The notes: generated by a model not told the origin, from the letters alone. A stretch of 53,444 nt of DNA from Serratia microhaemolytica (GCF_004011885.1 NZ_SBEF01000025.1:1-53444), one strand, 5' to 3'; shown: positions 20,242 to 31,856, counted from the first letter of the stretch. A program made the numbers and translations.

Positions 20242-20967
20242 ATGGCAACCAGTGCAAAACCGGTTTATCAGCGAATCCTGCTCAAACTGAGTGGTGAAGC
20301 CCTGCAGGGTGCAGAGGGCTTTGGTATCGATGCGAGCGTGTTGGATCGCATGGCTCAGGAAGTTAAAGAGTTAGTGGAACTGGGCATCCAGGTCGGCGTG
20401 GTTATTGGTGGTGGTAACCTTTTCCGTGGTGCCGGCCTTGCGCAAGCCGGTATGAATCGCGTTGTTGGCGATCATATGGGTATGCTCGCTACCGTTATGA
20501 ACGGCTTGGCAATGCGTGACGCTCTGCATCGTGCTTATGTCAATGCTCGTCTGATGTCGGCCATTCCGTTAAACGGCGTATGTGACAATTACAACTGGGC
20601 CGAAGCGATCAGTTTACTGCGCAATAACCGTGTGGTGATCTTCTCTGCCGGTACCGGAAACCCATTCTTCACCACCGACTCTGCAGCCTGTCTGCGTGGC
20701 ATCGAAATTGAAGCCGATGTGGTCTTGAAAGCCACTAAAGTCGATGGTGTATACTCCGCCGATCCGGTGAAAAATCCTGACGCCACGCTCTATCAACAGC
20801 TGACTTACCAGGATGTATTGGAACGTGAGCTAAAAGTGATGGATCTGGCTGCCTTCACCCTGGCTCGTGACCACAGCCTACCAATACGCGTGTTCAATAT
20901 GAACAAACCAGGTGCGCTGCGTCGCGTAGTCATGGGCGAAAATGAAGGCACTTTGATCACAGATTAA
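20242..20967 (+). CDS. pyrH: UMP kinase
   Basis: PyrH phosphorylates UMP to UDP, the entry to all pyrimidine nucleoside triphosphates, as a hexamer controlled by GTP and UTP. The 241-residue amino-acid-kinase-fold protein shows [40 protein letters not shown] and a C-terminal GTLITD. Length equals E. coli PyrH. The 202-base spacer from tsf shows no strong promoter or terminator. Confidence 0.98.
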   Translation: MATSAKPVYQRILLKLSGEALQGAEGFGIDASVLDRMAQEVKELVELGIQVGVVIGGGNLFRGAGLAQAGMNRVVGDHMGMLATVMNGLAMRDALHRAYVNARLMSAIPLNGVCDNYNWAEAISLLRNNRVVIFSAGTGNPFFTTDSAACLRGIEIEADVVLKATKVDGVYSADPVKNPDATLYQQLTYQDVLERELKVMDLAAFTLARDHSLPIRVFNMNKPGALRRVVMGENEGTLITD

Positions 20968-21106
20968 TCGCTGCAAGTAGGCGGCAATCGACTGGGCAGT
21001 ACAATTTCTATCAGTTTTCACATAATCAATCACTTGGTTATCCGTTTGAAAACCGAAGGTATCTAGGTATTGCCTGCCAAGTAACCAGCTTCCAAGGATC
21101 CGCAAC

Positions 21107-21664
21107 GTGATAAACGAAATCAAAAAAGATGCTGATACTCGTATGGAAAAGAGTGTTGAAGCATACAAAAACCAAATTAGTAAAATCCGCACTGGTCGTG
21201 CCTCACCCAGTATTCTGGACGGCATCATGGTGGAGTACTACGGCAGCGCTACCCCACTGCGCCAACTGGCTAACATTACGGTAGAGGATTCACGTACTTT
21301 GGCCATCAACCTGTTTGATCGTTCGCTCAGTGCTGCGGTAGAAAAGGCGATTATGAATTCAGATTTAGGCCTGAATCCTAATTCAGCAGGCAGCGTGATC
21401 CGTGTACCACTACCCCCGCTAACCGAGGAGCGTCGTAAAGATCTGATCAAAGTGGTGCGCGGTGAGACTGAACAGGGCCGGGTTGCAGTACGTAATGTGC
21501 GCCGTGATGCGAACGATAAACTCAAAGCGCTACTGAAAGAAAAAGAGATCAGCGAAGACGAAGAACGTCGCGCTCAGGATGAAATCCAAAAAATGACCGA
21601 TGCTTACATCAAACTGATTGATGCTGCATTGAGCGATAAAGAAAAAGAGTTGATGGAGTTTTAA
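21107..21664 (+). CDS. frr: Ribosome recycling factor
   Basis: RRF splits post-termination ribosomes together with EF-G. It starts with GTG at 21107 ([21 protein letters not shown]), as E. coli frr also uses GTG, and gives the standard 185 residues. The family motif [15 protein letters not shown] and the basic [28 protein letters not shown] region are present. It ends the rpsB-frr segment at a strong terminator. Confidence 0.98.
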   Translation: MINEIKKDADTRMEKSVEAYKNQISKIRTGRASPSILDGIMVEYYGSATPLRQLANITVEDSRTLAINLFDRSLSAAVEKAIMNSDLGLNPNSAGSVIRVPLPPLTEERRKDLIKVVRGETEQGRVAVRNVRRDANDKLKALLKEKEISEDEERRAQDEIQKMTDAYIKLIDAALSDKEKELMEF

Positions 21665-21680
21665 TCCAGCACTCCCCTCT

Positions 21681-21710
21681 AGCGTCGCCTTGGCGGCGCT
21701 TTGTTTTTTT
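21681..21710 (+). terminator. Rho-independent terminator after frr
   Basis: AGCGTCGCC and GGCGGCGCT pair through nine bases with one G-U, followed by TTGTTTTTTT. Confidence 0.9.
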
Positions 21711-21821
21711 GTCTGCCAACCTATTCGGCTGCCATTTCCAGCACTTCACTGAGATATGCAGAGCAGCAGCAAATAGCAGACAAAAATAAGCAGATATAAA
21801 ACAGCAAATTAAATCACTCTA

Positions 21822-23018
21822 ATGAAGCAACTGACCATTCTAGGTTCCACCGGTTCTATCGGTACTAGCACGCTTGCAGTAGTACGGGAAAATCCTGAGC
21901 TTTTTAAGCTAAAAGCGCTAGTCTCTGGCGGCAATGCCCAATTGCTGGCACAACAATGCATCGAATTTCGTCCCGAATATGCAGCTATGGCCGATGAAAG
22001 CGCGGCTCATCAGCTACGTCATCTGTTGGCTGACGCTGGCGTGAAAACCGAAGTGCTTGCCGGACAAGAGGCGATCGCTCAGCTAGCCGCTTTAGAGGAC
22101 GTTGATCAGGTCACCGCTGCGATTGTTGGTGCCGCAGGGTTGTTGCCGACGCTAGCAGCGATTAACGCTGGCAAACAAGTGTTATTAGCCAACAAAGAGT
22201 CGCTGGTTACCTGTGGCCGACTGTTTATGGAGGCGGTACAGCAGAGTGGAGCACAATTACTGCCGCTCGATAGCGAGCACAATGCCATCTTCCAGAGCCT
22301 GCCAGAAGCAATGCAGCACCAACTTGGCTACGGTTGCCTAGAAGCACATGGCGTTGCACAAATTCTGCTCACCGGTTCGGGCGGGCCGCTGCGTACCACG
22401 CCATTAACACAGCTAACTGATATCACACCTGATCAAGCCTGTGCGCATCCCAATTGGTCAATGGGCAGGAAAATCTCAGTAGACTCAGCCACGATGATGA
22501 ACAAAGGGCTGGAATACATTGAGGCCCGTTGGTTGTTCAATGCCTCAGCTAAACAGGTAGAAGTCATTCTGCATCCACAATCAGTGATCCACTCGATGGT
22601 GCGTTATACCGACGGCAGTGTGCTGGCACAATTAGGCACCCCAGATATGCGCACTCCGATTGCACACGCGATGGCTTATCCACAACGTATCCCTTCAGGC
22701 GTCTCTGCGCTCGATTTTCGCCAACTGGGTGCACTCACCTTCGCTGAACCAGAACCTGAGCGTTACCCCTGCCTCTATCTTGCTATCGCTGCCTTCGATG
22801 CTGGACAGGCAGCCACCACTGCCCTCAACGCGGCAAATGAAGTCGCTGTTGCCGCTTTTTTGCAACAGCGTATCCGCTTCACTGACATTACCGCTATTAA
22901 TCAACAGGTCGTATCAAGCGTCGCGCAACCTGAACCTGACTCAGTAGAGAGCGTGTTGGAGATCGACCGTCATGCTCGTGAAATAGCCGAGCACTGGGTG
23001 CGGCAACGCACTGTTTAG
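21822..23018 (+). CDS. dxr: 1-deoxy-D-xylulose 5-phosphate reductoisomerase
   Basis: Dxr (IspC) converts DXP to MEP with NADPH, the committed step of the MEP isoprenoid pathway. The 398-residue length equals E. coli. Visible: the NADPH-binding [11 protein letters not shown] at the N-terminus, [20 protein letters not shown] with the metal ligand residues, GSGGPLR, and [23 protein letters not shown]. Its products feed UppS encoded just downstream. The in-frame ATG at 21822 gives the expected [12 protein letters not shown] start. Confidence 0.98.
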   Translation: MKQLTILGSTGSIGTSTLAVVRENPELFKLKALVSGGNAQLLAQQCIEFRPEYAAMADESAAHQLRHLLADAGVKTEVLAGQEAIAQLAALEDVDQVTAAIVGAAGLLPTLAAINAGKQVLLANKESLVTCGRLFMEAVQQSGAQLLPLDSEHNAIFQSLPEAMQHQLGYGCLEAHGVAQILLTGSGGPLRTTPLTQLTDITPDQACAHPNWSMGRKISVDSATMMNKGLEYIEARWLFNASAKQVEVILHPQSVIHSMVRYTDGSVLAQLGTPDMRTPIAHAMAYPQRIPSGVSALDFRQLGALTFAEPEPERYPCLYLAIAAFDAGQAATTALNAANEVAVAAFLQQRIRFTDITAINQQVVSSVAQPEPDSVESVLEIDRHAREIAEHWVRQRTV

Positions 23019-23110
23019 CAAGCCACTGCCGAAGCAGGTGACATATCACACAACCACTGAGTCGATTTACATCACCACGCAAGCAGCAGAGCACACGGAT
23101 TTGCTGCCAT

Positions 23111-23139
23111 TTGTTCCATCTGTCAGAAAGTGGTATAGT
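23111..23139 (+). promoter_or_regulatory. Sigma-70 promoter for the uppS-cdsA-rseP operon
   Basis: TTGTTC (23111-23116), exactly 17 bases, then TATAGT (23134-23139). It sits in the 325-base dxr-uppS gap, which holds no gene, about 200 bases before uppS. Confidence 0.6.
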
Positions 23140-23343
23140 TTTTTATCTCAGTCACTTTTAAAGTATGCGCCTATCGTCAGTTAGGTGTAGCATATCGAAC
23201 CATCAACACGATAGATGCCCCTGATAAACGTTGAGAAGCCCTATGGCTAACAGGCGCTGCCAAATAGCGCTATTCAGTACCTGCGCTCTCCGTGTTAGCA
23301 GACAGCACTGCCATCTTTCTACCAAGGAAATTAATTACAAGTT

Positions 23344-24102
23344 ATGTCGTTCGCAGACCAACCAGCAGCAAGCCTGTCTGTTCGAAAACCACACCACGTT
23401 GCCATCATCATGGATGGCAACGGCCGTTGGGCAAAACAGCAGGGTAAACTGCGTATTTTCGGGCACAGGGCAGGGTTAAAGTCGGTACGTCGTGCAGTCC
23501 GTTTTGCCATTGATCAACAGCTGGATGCTCTGACACTGTACGCATTCAGCAGTGAAAACTGGAATCGACCACTCCAGGAAGTCTCTGCGTTGATGGAGCT
23601 ATTTATACGCGCATTGGATAGCGAGGTAAAAAATCTCCATAAACACCATGTCAGGCTCAGAGTAATTGGGGATATCAGTCGTTTTAGCCTGCGATTACAA
23701 AAGCGTATCCATGCAGCGCAACAGTTGACCGAGCACAATCGTGGCCTGACGCTGAACATTGCAGCCAATTATGGCGGGCGCTGGGATATTTTACAGGCGG
23801 TACAGGCTCTGGCTGTCCAAGTGCAACAAGGTAACCTCGCTCCCGCACAGATCGACGAGCAGCACCTGGGGCAACATATCAGCATGAGTGATCTTCCTGC
23901 GGTTGACCTGGTGATCCGTACTGGGGGAGAACACCGCATAAGTAACTTTTTATTGTGGCAAATTGCCTATGCCGAGCTTTACTTTACTGAAGTACTTTGG
24001 CCTGATTTTGATGAACCGATATTTCAAGGGGCACTCAATGCATTTGCACAACGTGAACGCCGTTTCGGGGGCACCACTGCTACCGATGCCAACGCATCTT
24101 AG
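23344..24102 (+). CDS. uppS: Undecaprenyl pyrophosphate synthase
   Basis: UppS (IspU) adds eight isoprene units to farnesyl diphosphate in cis, making the C55 carrier lipid for peptidoglycan and O-antigen. The 252-residue protein has the family signatures VAIIMDGNGRWAKQQGK (catalytic Asp), GHRAGLKSVR, LTLYAFSSENWNRP, and the C-terminal DLVIRTGGEHRISNFLLWQIAYAEL with ELYFTEVLWPDF. It uses the isoprenoids made through Dxr. cdsA follows after nine bases. Confidence 0.98.
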   Translation: MSFADQPAASLSVRKPHHVAIIMDGNGRWAKQQGKLRIFGHRAGLKSVRRAVRFAIDQQLDALTLYAFSSENWNRPLQEVSALMELFIRALDSEVKNLHKHHVRLRVIGDISRFSLRLQKRIHAAQQLTEHNRGLTLNIAANYGGRWDILQAVQALAVQVQQGNLAPAQIDEQHLGQHISMSDLPAVDLVIRTGGEHRISNFLLWQIAYAELYFTEVLWPDFDEPIFQGALNAFAQRERRFGGTTATDANAS

Positions 24103-24111
24103 GGGGAAATC

Positions 24112-24960
24112 TTGTTAAAATCACGCATTATCACCGCGTTATTACTGATCCCTGTGGTCATTGCCGCGCTGTTCTTCCTCTCTCCGCTTGGCTTTACTCT
24201 TGTCACCCTCACCGTCTGTCTATTGGCTGCTTGGGAATGGGGGCCGTTAGCAGGTTTTACTGCACGGGCTGAACGTATCTGGGTTGCGATTATCTTTGGC
24301 GCACTGCTGGTATTAACACTGTTTGGCGTGCCACTTCATCATCCCTCCACCCACTATCTACAGATCGCTTTTTCGCTTTGGATCTCACTGTTCTGGTGGT
24401 CGGCTGCACTGGTACTGGTGCTACTTTATCCAACATCGGCCACGCTATGGCGTTACTCACATGTACTGCGCCTGATTTTTGGCCTATTGACTATCATGCC
24501 GTTCTTCTGGGGCATGTTGACGTTACGCCAGATCAATTACGATCAGAATCCCTTCACCGGTGCTTGGTGGCTGCTCTATGTGATGCTACTGGTCTGGGCT
24601 GCCGACTCGGGCGCCTACACCTTTGGTAAACTGTTCGGCAAACACAAGCTGGCTCCTAAAGTCTCACCAGCAAAAACCTGGGAAGGTCTGGTGGGTGGGA
24701 TCATCACATCAGCTGCTATCTCTGCTGTTTTTGGTTATTTTGCCCCACTTCAGATCGCACCACTGACGCTGCTGATCTGTTCTGTTGTCGCCGTTCTAGC
24801 CTCCGCACTTGGCGATTTAACCGAGAGTATGTTCAAACGTGAAGCAGGGATCAAAGACAGTGGCAACCTGATCCCGGGGCACGGTGGCATCCTCGATCGA
24901 ATCGATAGCTTGACTGCAGCTATCCCAGTGTTCGCCTGTTTGTTATTGTTAGTGTTTTAA
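24112..24960 (+). CDS. cdsA: Phosphatidate cytidylyltransferase
   Basis: CdsA makes CDP-diacylglycerol from phosphatidic acid and CTP, the branch point of phospholipid synthesis. The 282-residue inner-membrane protein is highly hydrophobic with about eight TM segments and carries the family signature SPAKTWEGLVGG followed by the C-terminal SALGDLTESMFKREAGIKDSGNLIPGHGGILDRIDS motif. The start is TTG at 24112, nine bases behind uppS with a strong GGGGGAAA ribosome site; non-ATG starts are usual here. Confidence 0.97.
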   Translation: MLKSRIITALLLIPVVIAALFFLSPLGFTLVTLTVCLLAAWEWGPLAGFTARAERIWVAIIFGALLVLTLFGVPLHHPSTHYLQIAFSLWISLFWWSAALVLVLLYPTSATLWRYSHVLRLIFGLLTIMPFFWGMLTLRQINYDQNPFTGAWWLLYVMLLVWAADSGAYTFGKLFGKHKLAPKVSPAKTWEGLVGGIITSAAISAVFGYFAPLQIAPLTLLICSVVAVLASALGDLTESMFKREAGIKDSGNLIPGHGGILDRIDSLTAAIPVFACLLLLVF

Positions 24961-24994
24961 TCCATCAATGATGGTTAGGGAGTAAATAAATTAT

Positions 24995-26350
24995 ATGATC
25001 AACATGCTGTGGAACCTGGCTTCATTTCTTGTTGCGCTTGGAATATTAATCACTGTCCATGAGTTCGGTCACTTTTGGGTCGCCCGACGTTGTGGTGTGC
25101 ATGTTGAACGTTTCTCTGTTGGTTTTGGTCGTGCATTATGGCGACGTACTGACCGCCACGGAACAGAATTTGTCATCGCCATGCTGCCTCTCGGCGGATA
25201 TGTCAAAATGGTAGATGAACGCATCGATTCGGTTGCACCACATTTACGTCACCAGGCGTTCAACAATAAAGCGATCTGGCAACGTGCGGCGATTATTGCT
25301 GCTGGGCCGTTGGCTAATTTTCTGTTTGCTATTTTCGCCTACTGGATCGTATTTGTGCTTGGCGTACCGAGTTTTCGTCCGGTTATTGGTGAAATAACCC
25401 CCAACTCTATCGCGGCGCACGCAGAAATTTCTGCTGGTATGGAACTAAAATCGGTTGCCGGTATCGAAACGCCAGATTGGGAAGCTGTACGTTTGGCTCT
25501 TATTGGCAGACTGGGCGAAAAACAGACAGAAATAGAACTCACCCCGTTTGGTTCTAACGAAAAAGTGCGCAAAACGCTGGATCTACATCATTGGCATTTT
25601 GAACCAAGTAAGGAAGATCCTGTACGTGCGTTAGGCATTCAGCCACGTATACCGCAAATAGAACCTGTGCTCACACAGGTACAAGCTAACTCAGCAGCAG
25701 AAAATGCAGGTTTACAAATAGGGGATAGGATCGTTAAAGTTAATCACCAGTTGTTAGATCGCTGGGAAACTTTAGTCAAACTAATCCATAATAACCCTGG
25801 ACAGCCATTAACATTAGAGATTGAAAGGAACACACGTCCCTTGTCTTTAACGTTAATACCAGATACAAAAATGGTTGGAAAAGGTCAGTCGGTAGGTTTT
25901 GCAGGTATAATGCCGAAAGTGCTGCCGCTGCCAAGTGAGTATCAAACTCTTCAGCAATATGGGCCTTTCTCTGCCCTGTATCAAGCCGGAGATAAGACTT
26001 GGCAACTGATGCACCTTACGGTGAATATGTTAGGTAAATTAATTACCGGTGATGTTACGCTCAATAACCTGAGCGGCCCGATCTCGATTGCACAAGGAGC
26101 TGGGGCATCTGCAGGTGGTGGGTTTACGTATTACTTGATGTTCCTTGCATTGATTAGCATCAATCTTGGCATCATCAACTTGTTGCCGTTGCCGGTATTA
26201 GATGGTGGGCATCTGCTCTTCTTGGCGATTGAAAAGCTAAAAGGGGGGCCAGTTTCTGAGCGTGTGCAAGAATATAGTTACCGTATCGGTTCAATATTGC
26301 TGATACTGTTGATGACACTTGCACTTTTCAATGATTTTTCTCGCTTGTAA
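24995..26350 (+). CDS. rseP: Intramembrane site-2 protease RseP
   Basis: RseP cleaves anti-sigma factor RseA within the membrane after DegS, releasing sigma-E during outer-membrane stress, and also clears signal peptides. The 451-residue protein (E. coli 450) has the zinc motif HEFGH in TM1 (His22, Glu23, His26), two periplasmic PDZ domains, and the C-terminal [12 protein letters not shown] with the third zinc ligand Asp. It lies directly before bamA and skp, which are sigma-E-regulated in E. coli. Confidence 0.98.
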   Translation: MINMLWNLASFLVALGILITVHEFGHFWVARRCGVHVERFSVGFGRALWRRTDRHGTEFVIAMLPLGGYVKMVDERIDSVAPHLRHQAFNNKAIWQRAAIIAAGPLANFLFAIFAYWIVFVLGVPSFRPVIGEITPNSIAAHAEISAGMELKSVAGIETPDWEAVRLALIGRLGEKQTEIELTPFGSNEKVRKTLDLHHWHFEPSKEDPVRALGIQPRIPQIEPVLTQVQANSAAENAGLQIGDRIVKVNHQLLDRWETLVKLIHNNPGQPLTLEIERNTRPLSLTLIPDTKMVGKGQSVGFAGIMPKVLPLPSEYQTLQQYGPFSALYQAGDKTWQLMHLTVNMLGKLITGDVTLNNLSGPISIAQGAGASAGGGFTYYLMFLALISINLGIINLLPLPVLDGGHLLFLAIEKLKGGPVSERVQEYSYRIGSILLILLMTLALFNDFSRL

Positions 26351-26385
26351 TAGCGAGGATCAGTTAGGAAGAACGCATTACAACG

Positions 26386-28809
26386 ATGGCGATGAAAAAA
26401 TTACTCATAGCGTCGCTGCTGTTCAGCAGCGCCACCGTATACGGTGCTGACGGATTCGTGGTGAAAGATATTCATTTCGAAGGTCTGCAACGCGTCGCCG
26501 TTGGTGCGGCGTTGCTCAGTATGCCAGTTCGTGTAGGCGATACTGTCTATGATGATGATATCAGTAATACCATTCGAACCCTGTTTGCTAGCGGCAACTT
26601 CGAGGATGTTCGCGTGCTGCGCGACGGCAATACACTGATTGTGCAGGTTAAAGAGCGTCCAACAATTGCCAGTATCAGTTTCTCCGGTAATAAGTCGGTA
26701 AAAGATGAGATGCTGAAACAGAACCTGGAAGCATCCGGTGTTCGTGTCGGTGAAGCACTCGATCCAACCACACTGTCAAGTATTGAACGCGGTGTTGAAG
26801 ACTTCTACTACAGCGTTGGCAAATATAGCGCCTCAGTGAATGCCGTACTGACGCCACTGCCTCAAAACCGTGTTGACCTGAAACTGGTCTTCACTGAGGG
26901 GGTTTCTGCACGTATCCAACAAATTAATATTGTCGGTAATCACGCCTTCAGCAGTGATGAGTTGCTGTCACGTTTTCAGTTGCGTGACGATGCACCTTGG
27001 TGGAATGTGGCAGCCGATAATAAATACCAGAAGCAGAAGCTGGCTGGTGATCTGGAGACGTTGCGCAGTTTCTACCTGGATCGCGGTTATGCTCGCTTCA
27101 CCATCGACTCAACACAGGTGAGCCTGACCCCAGACAAAAAAGGGATCTACATCACCATCAATATTACAGAAGGAGAGCAGTACACCCTCTCCGAGGTAGT
27201 GATCAATGGTAACTTGGCCGGCCACGCATCTGAAGTGGCCGAACTGACCAGGATAGAGCCTGGCCAGTTGTTCAGTGGTGCCAAAGTGACCAAGATGGAA
27301 AATGAGATCAAGAAGATGTTTGGTCGCCACGGTTACTCCTACGCGCGAGTGCAGACACAACCTGAAATCAGTAGCACCGACAATACCGTCAAGTTGCATA
27401 TCAACATCGATTCTGGCAGCCGTTTTTACGTGCGTCGTATCCGCTTCGAGGGTAACACCACCACAAAAGATGCGGTGTTGCGCCGTGAAATGCGCCAAAT
27501 GGAAGCCGCATGGTTGGGTAATGACCAAGTTGAGCAAGGCAAAGATCGCCTCAATCGTTTGGGCTTCTTTGAATCCGTCGAGGTAGAGACCCAACGGGTC
27601 GAAGGCAGTGCCGATCAAGTCGATATCGTCTACAAAGTGAAAGAGCGAAACACGGGAACCTTGAACTTTGGTGTCGGTTACGGTACCGAAAGTGGTGTTA
27701 GCTTCCAAGCGGGTGTGCAACAGGAAAACTGGTTAGGTACCGGTTACTCGGTGGGTATCAGTGCCAGTAAAAATGACTACCAGACTTATGCTGATCTCTC
27801 GATCACCAACCCCTATTTCACCGTTGACGGTGTCAGTCTGGGCGGTCGTCTGTTCTACAACGACTTCAATGCTAACAATGCGGATCTGTCCGATTACACC
27901 AACAGTAGCTATGGTGCAGATGCTACGCTTGGCTTCCCGATCAATGAGAATAGCTCGCTGCGTGCAGGGGTTGGCTATGTTCATAACTCACTATCCAACA
28001 TGAAACCACAGCTCGCTATGTGGCGTTACTTGGAGTCAGTTGATCAGCGCCCTGGTATTCTCACCCGTGCCGATTATAAAGCCTCTGATTTCACGTTAAG
28101 TCTTGGCTGGTCGTTCAATAATTTGGATCGTGGTTTTTTCCCAACCAAAGGAAACCGCACCTCACTGAACTCAAAACTGGCACTCCCTGGCTCAGACAAT
28201 TCGTACTACAAACTGACTATCGACAGCGCGCAATACGTACCGCTTAATGAAGATAAGACTTGGGTGGTACTGACTCGTACTCGTTTAGGCTATTCAGACG
28301 GTTTTGGCGGCAAAGAAGCACCATTCTATGAAAACTTCTATGCCGGTGGCCCGAGCAGTGTACGTGGCCTACAGTCGAATACTATTGGTCCGAAAGCCGT
28401 CTATTACCACTCAAATGTCTATAGTTGCCCGACAGATCCGCGTACTAATAAACCACAGACAGTATGCCGATCCAACGATGCTATCGGTGGCAACGCAATG
28501 GCAGTAGCCAGCCTAGAGCTGATCACCCCAACACCGTTCATCAACGAGAAATATGCCAGCTCAGTACGAACTTCGCTATTTGTTGATGCGGGTACGGTCT
28601 GGGATACCAATTGGCAGAACAGTGATGAGGCAAGAAAATACAATATTCCGGATTACAGTAAAATAGGTAATGTGCGTATTTCGGCGGGGATCGCGTTGCA
28701 GTGGATGTCACCTCTTGGCCCACTGGTGTTCTCCTATGCTGAACCGATCAAAACCTACAGTGGCGATAAATCTGAACAGTTCCAGTTCAACATTGGTCGA
28801 ACCTGGTAA
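26386..28809 (+). CDS. bamA: Outer membrane protein assembly factor BamA
   Basis: BamA is the Omp85 core of the complex that folds beta-barrels into the outer membrane. The 807-residue protein starts with a 20-residue signal peptide ([20 protein letters not shown]), then five POTRA domains (about 21-420) and a 16-strand barrel with a C-terminal aromatic residue (NIGRTW). E. coli BamA has 810 residues. Oddity: the loop-6 motif, VRGF/Y in nearly all Omp85 proteins, reads VRGL here ([20 protein letters not shown]); the following [10 protein letters not shown] and TSLFVDAG also show Phe-to-Leu type changes relative to E. coli. Confidence 0.98.
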   Translation: MAMKKLLIASLLFSSATVYGADGFVVKDIHFEGLQRVAVGAALLSMPVRVGDTVYDDDISNTIRTLFASGNFEDVRVLRDGNTLIVQVKERPTIASISFSGNKSVKDEMLKQNLEASGVRVGEALDPTTLSSIERGVEDFYYSVGKYSASVNAVLTPLPQNRVDLKLVFTEGVSARIQQINIVGNHAFSSDELLSRFQLRDDAPWWNVAADNKYQKQKLAGDLETLRSFYLDRGYARFTIDSTQVSLTPDKKGIYITINITEGEQYTLSEVVINGNLAGHASEVAELTRIEPGQLFSGAKVTKMENEIKKMFGRHGYSYARVQTQPEISSTDNTVKLHINIDSGSRFYVRRIRFEGNTTTKDAVLRREMRQMEAAWLGNDQVEQGKDRLNRLGFFESVEVETQRVEGSADQVDIVYKVKERNTGTLNFGVGYGTESGVSFQAGVQQENWLGTGYSVGISASKNDYQTYADLSITNPYFTVDGVSLGGRLFYNDFNANNADLSDYTNSSYGADATLGFPINENSSLRAGVGYVHNSLSNMKPQLAMWRYLESVDQRPGILTRADYKASDFTLSLGWSFNNLDRGFFPTKGNRTSLNSKLALPGSDNSYYKLTIDSAQYVPLNEDKTWVVLTRTRLGYSDGFGGKEAPFYENFYAGGPSSVRGLQSNTIGPKAVYYHSNVYSCPTDPRTNKPQTVCRSNDAIGGNAMAVASLELITPTPFINEKYASSVRTSLFVDAGTVWDTNWQNSDEARKYNIPDYSKIGNVRISAGIALQWMSPLGPLVFSYAEPIKTYSGDKSEQFQFNIGRTW

Positions 28810-28909
28810 CACAGTGGACTGTTTTCATTATGTCATGTAATGAGTCTGGGAAATTGTGTACTTCGTGTGTGTCAATTGACACCCTAGTTATAACTTGAGG
28901 AGTTTTACA

Positions 28910-29407
28910 GTGAAAAAATGGTTGTTTGCCGCAAGCGTCGGTTTAGCAATGGTTGCTTCGGTCAGTGCTCAAGCTGCCGATAAAATTGCAGTGGTTAATG
29001 TTGCTAGCATTTTCCAGCAAGTATCTACCCGTGAAGGTGTCGGCAAGCAGTTGGAAAATGAGTTCAAAAGCCGAGCTACCGAGTTGCAGAAAATGGAAAA
29101 TAGCCTGCAAACCCGTATCGAAAAGCTACGGAATGAAGCGGCTAACATGAAACCGGCTGATCGCAACAAGCTGGAGAAAGATTTACTGGCAGAACGTCAA
29201 CAGTTCGCACAAAAAGCTCAGGTCTTCGAACAGGATAACCGCCGTCGTCAGGCTGAAGAGCGTAACAAGATCCTTAACCGCATCAAGGATGCAACCAAAG
29301 CTGTTGCAACCAAAGGAAAATATGATGTGGTGATCGACGCCAATGCCGTCGCCTACGTAGGAACATCAAAAGATATTACGGCTGAAGTCCTGAAACAGGT
29401 TAAATAA
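28910..29407 (+). CDS. skp: Periplasmic chaperone Skp
   Basis: Skp is a jellyfish-shaped trimer that holds unfolded outer-membrane proteins for BamA. I chose the GTG at 28910 (reading [22 protein letters not shown], a signal peptide cleaved after AQA) preceded by TTGAGGAG; an upstream TTG at 28895 is inside that ribosome site. The 165-residue precursor has the OmpH-family body with a long coiled coil (about residues 50-120) and C-terminal [13 protein letters not shown]. Confidence 0.97.
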   Translation: MKKWLFAASVGLAMVASVSAQAADKIAVVNVASIFQQVSTREGVGKQLENEFKSRATELQKMENSLQTRIEKLRNEAANMKPADRNKLEKDLLAERQQFAQKAQVFEQDNRRRQAEERNKILNRIKDATKAVATKGKYDVVIDANAVAYVGTSKDITAEVLKQVK

Positions 29408-29411
29408 TCAC

Positions 29412-30434
29412 ATGGGCTCAATTCGACTGGCGGAGTTAGCACAACTGTTGGATGCTGAACTGCATGGCGATGGCAATGTCATTATCTGCGGTATTGCCTC
29501 TATGCACTCGGCACAAGCTGGGCAAATCACTTTTTTGTCAAATAGCAGCTATAAAGAGCAACTAGCTAACTGCCAGGCGAGTGCAGTGGTGTTAACGGCA
29601 GCAGATTTGCCATATTGTGGTGCGGCTGCTCTCGTGGTGAAAAATCCTTACCTCACCTACGCACGTATGGCACAACTGATGGATAGCACACCGATGCCCG
29701 CTCAAGGTATTGCCGCCAGTGCCGTGATCTCAGACCAGGCTACGTTAGGCAACAACGTCGCAGTCGGTGCTAATGCAGTGATTGAAGCAGGTGCAGAACT
29801 TGCTGATGGTGTCAGCATTGGAGCCGGTTGTTTTGTCGGTCAAGGTGCGCGTATTGGTGCTGGTACCCGTTTGTGGGCTAACGTCACGGTTTATCATCGG
29901 GTTCAAATTGGGCAACGCTGTCTGATCCAGTCTGGTAGCGTCATTGGTTCCGATGGCTTCGGCTATGCTAATGAAGCAGGGCGTTGGATTAAGATCCCGC
30001 AACTGGGCACAGTGATCATTGGTGATGACGTTGAGATTGGTGCCTGCACCACTATCGATCGCGGCGCGTTAGATAACACAGTTATTGGCAATGGTGTTAT
30101 TATTGACAACCAGTGCCAGATTGCACACAACGTTACCATTGGCGAACACACTGCCATTGCTGGCGGCGTAGTGATGGCTGGTAGCCTAAAGCTAGGTCGA
30201 CACTGCCAGATTGGCGGTGCCAGTGTCATCAATGGTCATATGGAGATCGCCGATCAAGTGGTTGTTACAGGTATGGGAATGGTTATGCGCCCAATTACCG
30301 AGCCTGGGATATACTCATCAGGTATTCCTCTACAACCCAACAAAGTTTGGCGTAAGACTGCTGCACTGGTGATGAATATTGATGAACTGAACAAACGCCT
30401 AAAAGCAGTTGAGCGAAAAATAGGCAAAGAGTGA
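29412..30434 (+). CDS. lpxD: UDP-3-O-(3-hydroxymyristoyl)glucosamine N-acyltransferase
   Basis: LpxD adds the N-linked hydroxymyristoyl chain in the third step of lipid A synthesis. The 340-residue protein has an N-terminal uridine-binding domain ([19 protein letters not shown]), a left-handed beta-helix of hexapeptide repeats (residues ~105-300) with the catalytic His in [16 protein letters not shown], and a C-terminal helical segment ([17 protein letters not shown]). It starts four bases after skp. Confidence 0.98.
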   Translation: MGSIRLAELAQLLDAELHGDGNVIICGIASMHSAQAGQITFLSNSSYKEQLANCQASAVVLTAADLPYCGAAALVVKNPYLTYARMAQLMDSTPMPAQGIAASAVISDQATLGNNVAVGANAVIEAGAELADGVSIGAGCFVGQGARIGAGTRLWANVTVYHRVQIGQRCLIQSGSVIGSDGFGYANEAGRWIKIPQLGTVIIGDDVEIGACTTIDRGALDNTVIGNGVIIDNQCQIAHNVTIGEHTAIAGGVVMAGSLKLGRHCQIGGASVINGHMEIADQVVVTGMGMVMRPITEPGIYSSGIPLQPNKVWRKTAALVMNIDELNKRLKAVERKIGKE

Positions 30435-30525
30435 TTGTTCGATCATTGCAACTGTTTGCAATGACACTTGAGCTAACACTCGTTGTCTTGGTTGTGATGC
30501 CAAAAGCACGATTTATTATTGATTT

Positions 30526-30564
30526 GCGGCCTGCGGAATGATCGTTGTGATCAATGCAGGCCGC
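30526..30564 (+). other. Strong hairpin in the lpxD-fabZ spacer
   Basis: GCGGCCTGC (30526-30534) pairs perfectly with GCAGGCCGC (30556-30564); inside the loop TGATC and GATCA pair again around GTTGT. There is no T tract. It may shape mRNA processing or attenuate fabZ; function unknown. Confidence 0.6.
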
Positions 30565-30605
30565 GTTGTTGATACCATCCGTTTTTCAGAGACAGGAAGA
30601 GTATT

Positions 30606-31061
30606 TTGACTACAGAAACTCATACTCTAGATATTGCAGAAATTTTGGAACATCTTCCTCATCGATACCCATTTTTGCTCGTTGATCGCGTACTCGATTT
30701 TGAAGAACATAAATATCTGCGTGCAGTAAAGAACGTCACGGTAAATGAACCCTTTTTCCAAGGTCATTTCCCTGGCAAACCCATCTTTCCGGGCGTATTG
30801 ATCCTGGAAGCAATGGCACAGGCAACAGGTATCCTGGCATTTAAAAGTGTCGGAAAACTGCAACCTGGAGAACTATACTACTTTGCAGGCATTGACGAGG
30901 CTCGCTTTAAGCGTCCGGTAGAGCCTGGTGATCAGATGATTATGGAAGTCACTTTCGAAAAAACCCGTCGCGGCCTGACACGTTTTAAAGGCGTCGCTAC
31001 CGTTGATGGCAAAATTGTCTGCGAAGCAACCATGATGTGTGCCCGCAGCCCGGAGGCATAA
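30606..31061 (+). CDS. fabZ: 3-hydroxyacyl-[acyl-carrier-protein] dehydratase FabZ
   Basis: FabZ dehydrates 3-hydroxyacyl-ACP in fatty acid elongation and competes with LpxA/LpxD for hydroxymyristoyl-ACP. The 151-residue hot-dog-fold protein carries the catalytic His54 ([15 protein letters not shown]) and Glu68 ([11 protein letters not shown]) at E. coli positions. The start is TTG at 30606, as in E. coli, with AGGAAGAG just upstream. It is followed by lpxA after three bases. Confidence 0.98.
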   Translation: MTTETHTLDIAEILEHLPHRYPFLLVDRVLDFEEHKYLRAVKNVTVNEPFFQGHFPGKPIFPGVLILEAMAQATGILAFKSVGKLQPGELYYFAGIDEARFKRPVEPGDQMIMEVTFEKTRRGLTRFKGVATVDGKIVCEATMMCARSPEA

Positions 31062-31064
31062 TCT

Positions 31065-31853
31065 GTGATAGATAAAACCGCCTTTATCCACCCAAGTGCC
31101 ATTGTGGAAGAAGGTGCTGTGATCGGTGCAGGAGCACACATTGGCCCCTTTTGTTGTGTCGGTCCACAAGTAGAAATCGGAGCAGGCACGGTGCTGAGAT
31201 CACACGTTGTGGTCAATGGCATCACCAAAATCGGTGCTAACAACCAGATTTTCCAGTTTGCTTCAATTGGTGAGGTCAATCAGGATCTGAAGTATACCGG
31301 CGAGCCAACACGTGTGGTCATTGGTGATGGTAACTGCATCCGTGAAAGCGTCACCATCCACCGAGGTACTGTCCAAGGCACTGGGCTCACCCTAGTCGGC
31401 AGTGGCAACCTATTGATGGTTAATGTCCATATCGCGCACGACTGCGTAGTCGGCAATCACTGCATCTTGGCTAACAACGCGGCATTAGCAGGTCATGTTG
31501 AGGTAGACGATCATGTCATCATTGGCGGCATGACAGCAGTACATCAGTTCTGCGTCATCGGAGCACACACCATGATTGGTGGCTGTTCAGGTGTTGCACA
31601 GGATGTACCGCCGTTCATCATTGCACAAGGTAACCATGCAACGCCATTTGGCCTGAATCATGTTGGTCTAAAGCGCCGTGGCTTTGATAAAGATGATATT
31701 CAACTTATCCGCAACGCTTATAAAATCCTTTATCGCCAGGAAAACTCGCTGGAAGACGCCAGAGCAGAAATCGAACAACTCAGCCAACAGCACCCAGTGC
31801 TAAAACCGTTTATTACCTTCTTCTCACGTTCAACCCGTGGCATTATTCGCTAA
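31065..31853 (+). CDS. lpxA: UDP-N-acetylglucosamine acyltransferase
   Basis: LpxA catalyses the first step of lipid A synthesis, O-acylating UDP-GlcNAc. The 262-residue trimeric beta-helix protein starts with GTG at 31065 ([21 protein letters not shown]), shows regular hexapeptide repeats, the catalytic His in [13 protein letters not shown], and the C-terminal helical domain with [15 protein letters not shown]. Length equals E. coli LpxA. It is translationally close to fabZ and lpxB. Confidence 0.98.
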   Translation: MIDKTAFIHPSAIVEEGAVIGAGAHIGPFCCVGPQVEIGAGTVLRSHVVVNGITKIGANNQIFQFASIGEVNQDLKYTGEPTRVVIGDGNCIRESVTIHRGTVQGTGLTLVGSGNLLMVNVHIAHDCVVGNHCILANNAALAGHVEVDDHVIIGGMTAVHQFCVIGAHTMIGGCSGVAQDVPPFIIAQGNHATPFGLNHVGLKRRGFDKDDIQLIRNAYKILYRQENSLEDARAEIEQLSQQHPVLKPFITFFSRSTRGIIR

Positions 31854-31856
31854 GTT

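Noticed and set aside
27109-27720. 203-codon frame opposite bamA
   Set aside because: Antisense shadow of the POTRA region; no recognisable domain.
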